Assembly: GCF_030247195.1 (NCBI RefSeq)
Contig: NC_080671.1
Coordinates: 427,242,539-427,306,538 of the forward strand
From: Topomyia yanbarensis
Taxonomy: Eukaryota; Arthropoda; Insecta; Diptera; Culicidae
Direction of reading: 5' to 3'
Length of the DNA: 64,000 bases
Below the pieces are notes generated by a model. It ran no database searches, was not told the origin of the DNA, and saw nothing but the letters and a program-made list of their open reading frames with translations. A program made the translations under genes and the position numbers. The first letter of the stretch is position 1. The number at the start of each line of letters is the position of its first letter. Below are positions 57,822 through 64,000 of this stretch, piece after piece.

Positions 57822-59051
57822 GAATGGGGTAAAATAAATATGGGGGCACAATAGGTATAGGGCATTATCTTTGTTATGTTATTGCAGAGGTCACTCATGT
57901 TGCGTGAATTAGATACACGGTAGAGAACATCGTTGATGACTGTCATTTCGGCTGTTACCGTGGATCAGCTGTATTAGCTACGGCGTCGTTTATGTTATCG
58001 CGTGTTGTTCTGCGAAAACGCATTGTCTTTTGTCCTCTGTACATTTAATCAATGTAAAAAAATGTCAAGTGAGTTTTTTCTTACGTAAAAATTAATGCTG
58101 AATACGAATGTTGTGTTGGTTTTTCGATATAATTGTTTTTGAAAAAAATACGGACTTCAAACATGAAACATACGCTTGGGGGCACTATAGGTCACTACAA
58201 TAAAGTAAATTTGAATTATTTTAACATGAAAATTGTGCGAAAAACGTCAAAATTAAGTGAAGAGGACATAAAGAACACAATTGCATCTGTTCAAGATGGC
58301 TAAAGTATTCGATCAGCCTCTAAACAATTCATGATTCCGTTCGAAACATTACGTGCTCGTGTGAAAGGAAAGTGCTCGTCATCAATGAAAGCGCGTCAGA
58401 TATTTCACGTGAGTTAACAATATAATAATTTAAGGTGTTGTTGAAGTATATGATCGAAAAAACATAATCGAAAATGAAAAATAAAGGGAATCCAAAAAAA
58501 ATGCTACGATGCGCTAACCAGATCGTCGCACAGCTAAGCAACCACGTGAGCCAGAATGCACAACTTCAATTCCACACTCTGGCGACGACGAGGACACCGA
58601 AGAAGTCATTTGCAAGTACGAAAACAGACACCGATACTGAAAAAATATGCTTTTTTTAACATTTCCTTCGACGGTTTCGTGATTTTTTACGTCACTTACC
58701 ACTTTCTCATTTTCTTACCGGAATGATGTCAATGGATTGCATTTATTATTTATGTTAATTTTTTTTTAATATTCTGCAGTATTCATATTCTTCAAACAGA
58801 AGTTGAACTATTGATTTTCTAGGTGTCTAAGTTTTATTTAACCTAGCATATGACCTATTGTACCCCCAGTTTTTAAAAACACCTTCGCCTTATTGGATTT
58901 AGCTTGAAAAATATTAAACCATGCATAAAATCGTTAATGCTAAAACGTTACCAGATGTATAACCTTTCCAACGAGTGCTTGTTTGTCAAAATCAGTGCAA
59001 AAATACCATCGCACGAGCTTGCCAAAGAAAACTGACCTACTTGACCCAATC
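57822..59051 (+). mobile_element. 1.23 kb pogo/Tigger-derived non-autonomous element
   Basis: Flanked by TA (57820-57821 and 59052-59053), with imperfect inverted ends GAATGGGGTAAAATA and, inverted, GATTGGGTCAAGTAGG, and subterminal GGGGGCACAATAGGT mirrored by ACCTATTGTACCCCC near 58853. It retains the N-terminal DNA-binding region and a C-terminal scrap of a transposase; the DDE core is missing. It splits the AT-rich host repeat. Confidence 0.78.
58226..58417 (+). pseudogene. Psq-type HTH of a pogo/Tigger-like transposase, stop-broken
   Basis: The frame from ATG 58226 reads MKIVRKTSKLSEEDIKNTIA, SVQDG, a TAA stop (58301), then SIRSASKQFMIPFETLRARV and KGK. The W/SEED..K.AI..V..G.SIR.A...F.IP..TL..R.KG pattern is the pipsqueak/pogo helix-turn-helix that binds transposon ends. 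After this the DDE catalytic domain is absent. About 150 bp downstream, HSGDDEDTEEVICKY (58572-58617) looks like the Asp/Glu-rich C-terminal tail preceding the Cys motif of jerky/Tigger-like transposases. An internal deletion derivative is the natural reading. Confidence 0.7.
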
Positions 59052-59773
59052 TACTGTACATCTTGAACATGATCTGGTTTTCATGGTTATGAATTAGTTC
59101 ACAAAACCAAAACATATGTTTTCGTGAATTTTTTCACGAAACTCAGAATATTAATCATGAATCTTTTCAATCTTCGTTAACTAGTTCATGATTCCTAATA
59201 TATTAATTATGACTGACCATACGTGCCCGTGAAACAGTTACCAAATCATGAAATATTGTTCATGTATTTGTGAACTGGTTCATCAATCCTAGTATAATAT
59301 TCACGACTAACGAATTCGGAAAACAATATTGATGTAAACGTGAACATATTCATGATTTCTGGCGAATTAGCAACGTCTGACCATTCGTGCTAGTTTTGTT
59401 TGACCATGATTCATTTGTTTATTTATTTGTTGTATCAACACCACGCCTTGGTCTCAATGGTGTTTCTTAGCCTAGTTACACTTAAGGATAGACAGAAACA
59501 TATTTATAATCGTATTTCTAGTCCAGTGGAAGTCGAATCCAGTGGCAACTCTATTGAAAATTCGCGTTCTTGAATTATAGTGCAATCCACTCTGGTAGAG
59601 TAGGTCTGCGACGAACAGGGCTCGAGAGCAGTCCCGCCGAATGCTGAGTGTATCGAGGTGTATTAACTGACAACGGTTTTCATAGCTCGGCAGTTTCGCC
59701 ATGGGGGATGTCGAAGAGTGAAGCCTGTGAACCGACGTTGGAAAGCCTCGATGTCTGTTAATCCCTTTCTGAT

Positions 59774-60997
59774 CAGTCTAATTTCTACTTCTGCCGCAGT
59801 CAGACGTACAATCGAGCCAAGTGAACAACAGGCCTCTCGATCTAGTGTGCATTGTCTCGAGAACAAAGGAAACATCGGATTATTCTTGTCATCATGAGTA
59901 AAGTTGACGAAAAAGCTCTACTCCGACCCAACGCTGCGGTCGTTGACTTTAAATTTTGTTTAAAATGACCGAGTTTTAGTGAAGTGGAATACCTTCTGAA
60001 GGTAAAAATGCACCTTAGACTTACGGAAGTGTTGTACCTTCAGTATCATCATCTTCGCAGTGCAGTGTTAATATCATTCAACACGTTAGCACAAGCCGAG
60101 CATTTCGTTTTGAAGAACAACTTAAAACACGTGATTGCAAGTGACGACGTTAGAATTAAGATTCCCGTATATATTGAGAATGATTATATAGATGTAAGAT
60201 TATATGACCTATCACCTCGTACCCCTCCTGAGCCAATTGCAAAATGCATGTCGCAATACGGAGAAGTACAATCCGTTACACCTGATACTTGGAGAAACTT
60301 CTTCCCGGGTACTCCTAACGGCGTTTTTGTAGTGAGGATGCGGGTTGAAAGGCCTATACCCTCCTACTTGACAATAAAACTCAAAACTCACGGAACTACA
60401 ATTATGCAAACTACGCTATGCACCCATGAGGGGCAAACTCCTACGTGCAAGTATTGTAATCAGACAGCTCATCATGGACAACCTTGCGCGGATGATGCAG
60501 AGGAAGACGCATCTCAACCGATTGCCTACTCATCTACGGCAAAACGACCCAAAACAGAGTTTTCAATACCAATGCCTGAACCACAAACGGTGGCCAAATT
60601 TGTGGCAGCAGTTGCACAGACCATAATGACAACCACAAAAAAAGCATCCAGTACAGCAAAATCAACTGTAAGCAACATTTGCAAGGATAACAATAACAGT
60701 GACGGATTTACGCTGGTCAACAATAAGTGCAAGAAACAGGGAAAAACATCTGATCGCGGACACCAAGCCGACTTCGACCTGGACGTGAAAAACAAAAAAG
60801 AATTAAATGACCCCCCAGATGCACATTTCCAGCAACCCCCACGAAAGAAGGTCTCCGCTCGCAATAAAAAGTTGCGCGCACGAGATCCAATATTATAATA
60901 ATATTTCTTCATATTTTTTTATTTTTACATTTGTATAAAAGATCCACGGCTCCGTTAAGCTACCGCTATGAGCCGTGTCAAATAAACGAATAAAAAA
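59774..60997 (+). mobile_element. 1.22 kb ORF1-only LINE-type retroelement with 14 bp TSD
   Basis: The exact repeat AATCCCTTTCTGAT flanks it (59760-59773 and 60998-61011), and removing it rejoins the minus-strand CR1-like RT at WNPYYQKG. It has a 120 bp 5' leader starting CAGTCTAATTTC, one ORF, a 3' UTR with CACGGCTCCGTTAAGC and GCTATGAGCCGTGTCAAATA (a potential hairpin: CGGCTC/GAGCCG), an AATAAA at 60981 and a short A tail. There is no RT or endonuclease, so it must have been mobilised by another LINE. Confidence 0.9.
59894..60898 (+). pseudogene. LINE ORF1 (gag-like, zinc knuckle), one in-frame stop
   Basis: An RNA-binding ORF1-type protein of a non-LTR element, expected to coat element RNA. 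The ATG at 59894 opens MSKVDEKALLRPNAAVVDFK and a TGA at 59966-59968 stops it at codon 25; the same frame then stays open for 310 codons to 60898. Within the open part an RRM-like stretch (IDVRLYDLSP..QYGEV..PGTPNGVFVVRM) is followed by a classical CX2CX4HX4C knuckle, CKYCNQTAHHGQPC, at about 60446-60487. The C-terminal half is Lys/Ser/Thr-rich and probably disordered, ending with a basic KKVSARNKKLRA segment. The single stop in an otherwise clean frame suggests recent loss or read-through. Overlapping minus frames are shadows. Confidence 0.85.
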
Positions 60998-61075
60998 AAT
61001 CCCTTTCTGATAGTACGGATTTCAAACAGCAGAACAATATTCTAACGTAGAGCGGACCAACGCGCAATAAAGTGA

Positions 61076-61617
61076 ATTGTATCGATTTTGTTGGCTATTT
61101 TCGGCAAATTTAAGACTTAAAGACAACGAAAGCAATGAAATTGAAAGACGGATAGGTATTCTAGAGTCAATCAGTTATAAACTTAGAACGGAAAACTAGG
61201 ACTTGGCAGGCTCATATGGACATGATCGAAAGGAAATGTGAAGAGTCCTTTGCCTTCTGTAAGTAGGAGTTGGGCGTTGCACCAGGTAACTGGCATCCCT
61301 ATCTCTACATACAGAGTTTGACAATAGGCAACATCGTTTTTCCACCGATCGATGGGGGTCAGTTTGACAATGTCAAAATCGCTTAAAATGTCATCAACAA
61401 ACAATAGTAGCAGTAAATAAAAGAAAACAATGAACACTTTAACTGATTTGATGTAAACTAAAGTGCTCCTCGTTCGCATTTAAAATTAATTTCGTTTATT
61501 TTGTTACAAGCAAAGTTCTTATGTTGGCTACGAAAATATGACGTCACGTCACCCTCCTGCGTTGCACCCAAGTTAACCGCATGGTCCTTGATAGAACACA
61601 ACTCATCTTCATAGTAC
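61076..61617. mobile_element. 542 bp insertion of unknown family, 8 bp TSD
   Basis: TAAAGTGA flanks both sides (61068-61075 and 61618-61625). Taking the segment out joins CLKSL to YCALVRS of the CR1-like RT in frame, so the boundaries are exact. The ends (ATTGTATCG and CATAGTAC) show no inverted repeat. The minus frame 61183-61479 (98 codons), with a hydrophobic segment near its N-terminus, has no recognisable domain. An 8 bp duplication suits hAT or P-type elements, but a SINE-like origin is not excluded. Confidence 0.8.
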
Positions 61618-64000
61618 TAAAGTGATTTAAGACAGTATACGCCCCTGAAGTTTTTCGCTATGCGGAAGATGAACCCAAGCTGTATTGAAGCCTTATCTAC
61701 GATGCATGAAGCATGTGGTTTAAACGTTAGTGCCGAATTCATGATGCTTGATGTGAGAGTGTCTTGAAATGATCGAGTCGAATAAATAATAGTTAAACTG
61801 AGTCGGATGGCGTTTCCACGTGAACGTAACGATTGAGCATTTACTCGGGTTTAAAACCATTCTGATTAGATCACATTACGTACTAAAGCTCTCCAGTTCC
61901 CTCTGAAGAAGCTCGGCATCGGTTTTATCCCGTATTTGATGAAAAATGTTCATGTCGTCGGCAAAAGAAAGGCGTGGTCCTTGTAATTTGATGTTGACGT
62001 CATTAAAGTAGAGGAGGAATATCACTGGACCGAGATGGCTTCCTTGTGGGATGCCGGATGTAGCGAAGAATGGTGTAGATAGACAGTCCTTAATGCTGAT
62101 TTGGATGCCTTCCATCGAGGTAGGAACGAAACCAGCGCAGTAGTTGTCCATGAATACCGAGTTTGTCCAGCTTCGCTATTGCGATATCATGATTGATTTT
62201 GTCGAAGGCCGCAGATAAATCCATGTAAATAGCATCGGTTTGCAATCTGTCGGCGAATCTATCGAGTACGTATGTTGTGAACGAGAGCAGGTTGATCGTT
62301 GTCGATCGTTTAGGCATAACACCTTATTGGTCGACTTCAATGTAGTGTTTGCAGTGAAAGAAAATAAGGTCTGAAACAACTAACTCGAATAGTTTTGATA
62401 TGGCACGTAAACTCGAGATTCCCCGATAATTATCAATATTCGATGTGTTTCCTTTTTTATGAACTGGAAAGATGTGCGCTGCTTTCCAGCAGAAAGAGAA
62501 TGTTCCTGTAGTGAGTGATAGCTCGAAGACTCGCTGAAGTGATTCAAGAAGCCCGCTGATGTACTCTTTGCCAAAATCGAGGGAACGCCATCTGGGCCCG
62601 GGGAACTATATGCTTTCAGTTTGGAATTTGCTGCAAGAATGGCAGTTTTATCGACGCAAATTCGGTTGATGGTTCGTCCTAGAGAAGGAATTTAATTGGC
62701 GGCGACGTTGAATAGTTCACAAAATCATGATATCTTTTTCATGGAAACGTGAACTGATTCATGATTCCTAGTATTATAGTCATGCCTGGCCATGGGTATG
62801 GCCCGTGAAATGGTTCACAAAATCAAAATATTGTGTATGTATTCATGAACTGGTTCATTATTTCTAGTACATGACTCACGGTCTATATTGTGTGTTTGTG
62901 ATATTTAGAAGATATCTCTAATCATTTTCAATTTCAACTGCAACTGTGCACATGATTATGAAATTTTTACGTGAACTATTTCACAAAATTTGGGGTTTTC
63001 ATGAAATATCGCATAGCTATGTAAAGTTTCTAGCGATTAGTAATAGGTGTAAGCAGCAGATGTAAGAAAACTATTAGGATCTCGAACATCGTTATTCATT
63101 GGATAAGGTTCAATGTGATGTCCGGACAGAAAACGAAAACTGCGCTGAGCACCAAAAATACATTATTGAGCCACAAATAGCTGTTCGTGATATAGTTCAC
63201 AAAACAAGCTATTGCGAATCAGTCAAATTTGAAAGTGAGCTCAAGAATAGAATATCACTATAAAGTACATATAAATTACGAAAATCGTGGCAAAGATTCT
63301 GAAAGAATGAACATAAATCACACTAATCGTGACTAAAATATCACAAATCTTGACTAAAATCATGAACACAAATCTCTACTTGTGACTAAAATATCACGAT
63401 AACGTGAATAGATTTCAGAAAAAGCCGATACAAAACTCGTGAATGAAATACCACGATAATGTTAATATAAATTACGAAAATCGTGACAACGATGCTGAAA
63501 TTATCAAAATATACCGCGCTATTCTGCTAGAAAAATGCCAGCGTAAATTCGTGAATAAAACATCACAGTAACGTGATGAGAAATTATGAAAATCGCGACA
63601 AAGTTTCTGAAGATCATTTACAGCCGATTCTTTTAGTTGATATACTCCCAAAATCATGAACATCCAAAAATCATGGAGAAGAATCCTAAAAAAAACTAAA
63701 CATGTCCAGGGAACAACCACAGAAACACAACTAGACATTGGAAGGTAGCGCTGTGTATATTATTGGCACGAACTAGTTTTTAGAAAATACGAGGTTTATG
63801 ATTCATAATTCCAGGAACTTGGTCATGATTAACGTAAATTGCTCAGTTCACGAAATCGTGATGTTTTGTTCATGAATTTATGAACGGATTTTTTTTTCGT
63901 GCCCCAAAATGTCTTAAATAAACTATTGGCATTTACGTCAAAACTCAACGAAAATGAAATATTTCAATTCAATCGGTTTTTTGACTTCCTAGTTTTATGT

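Larger units (their letters stand above)
59412..62690 (-). mobile_element. CR1-like LINE, 5'-truncated, carrying two nested insertions
   Basis: The minus-strand RT reads, in order: SSPGPDGVPSILAKS (about 62605-62560), VHKKGNTSNIDNYRGISSL (about 62465-62410), YMDLSAAFDKINHD (motif A, about 62226-62185), SGIPQGSHLGPVIFLLYFND (about 62060-62001), SFADDMNIFHQI (61965-61930) and NPSKCSIVTFTWKRHP (about 61850-61805). It continues to CLKSLY at about 61625, then beyond the insertions CALVRSTLEYCSAVWNPYYQ (about 61068-61012), FQRRFTGF (about 59735) and LPSYENRCQLIHLDTL (about 59697-59650). The 3' tail is a TTTGTTTATTTATTTG tract at 59413-59429. Stops and frameshifts make it a pseudogene. It interrupts the AT-rich host repeat. 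Confidence 0.85.
57465..63893. repeat. AT-rich host repeat of TTCATGATT/TTCACAAAATC words, multiply interrupted
   Basis: Three blocks (57465-57819, 59054-59411 and about 62700-63893) share recurring phrases: GTTCATGATTCCTAGTATTAT-like, GAACTGGTTCAT, CCCGTGAAATGGTTCACAAA-like, and AAATCGTGA. The outer ends CACACGGATAAAAATTGTTC (57465) and, inverted, CACGAAAAAAAAATCCGTTC (to about 63900) are loosely inverted, suggesting one transposon-like unit of about 1.9 kb before the insertions. No protein was recognised; frames 57507-57692, 57531-57716 and 63472-63738 come from the repeated words. Confidence 0.65.

Noticed and set aside
59663..59875. 70-codon minus frame as one protein
   Set aside because: Only the part below 59773 belongs to the CR1-like RT; the rest is the antisense of the inserted element's leader, fused by the insertion.

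Overview
The window looks like repeat-dominated nuclear DNA of a mosquito (culicine/Aedes-like). That call rests on repeat types I recognise, not on a database search: a dispersed element bounded by GCCTTTCTC and GAGAAAGGC with the tail word CTAGGTGGATTA; RTE/JAM1-like, CR1-like and RNase H-bearing LINEs; tRNA-headed SINEs; and many short inverted-repeat elements with TA or 8-9 bp target-site duplications (TSDs). No host protein-coding gene, rRNA gene or true tRNA gene could be supported. The long open frames are parts of retrotransposons or translated microsatellite.

Layout. 1-3.8 kb: end of a GCCTTTCTC repeat, then AT-rich sequence with a tandem dimer and a hairpin. 3.8-12 kb: an EN-RT-RNase H LINE on the plus strand, broken by a 1.1 kb inverted-repeat (foldback) element; its front 2.8 kb is tandemly duplicated with no difference seen. 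14.5-17.2 kb: a GCCTTTCTC repeat with an internal 1,207 bp tandem duplication. 18.9-22.2 kb: an inverted GCCTTTCTC repeat, a small TIR element and a ~430-470 bp-period satellite interrupted by a 122 bp near-perfect palindrome. 22.6-24.7 kb: 191 TA units, a 672 bp TIR element and a TC tract. 26.9-31.9 kb: a decayed second copy of the EN-RT-RNase H LINE, split by a hAT-like element, a TA-flanked element, a SINE and a GCCTTTCTC repeat. 32-35.8 kb: GCCTTTCTC repeats, one split by a minus-strand R1-like LINE end with a 13/14 TSD. 36-40 kb: one small TIR element and otherwise unique-looking DNA. 40.6-43.1 kb: a SINE with a 15 bp TSD, a 207 bp TIR element and a 1.43 kb palindromic element with a 9 bp TSD. 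47.5-52.1 kb: a CR1-like RT with a 378-codon open frame, an inverted GCCTTTCTC repeat and an RTE-like RT. 53.6-54.2 kb: a second copy of the satellite-type repeat. 55.8-63.9 kb: a hAT MITE, SINE-like heads, a TA-flanked MITE and a multi-level nest: an AT-rich host repeat holds a pogo/Tigger-derived element and a minus-strand CR1-like LINE, and the LINE holds an ORF1-only retroelement (14 bp TSD) and a 542 bp insertion (8 bp TSD).

How it fits together. The region works as a landing ground for transposons, and insertion order can be read from TSDs and restored reading frames. Six of the eight LINE coding pieces lie on the minus strand, and several long inverted repeats could form hairpin RNA, so a small-RNA (piRNA/endo-siRNA) role is a reasonable untested hypothesis. 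The most unusual observations are the LINE tandem duplication whose last 43 bp switch to the opposite arm of the foldback element, the nest at 57-64 kb, the ORF1-only element, and the two strong palindromes at 21.4 and 41.6 kb.
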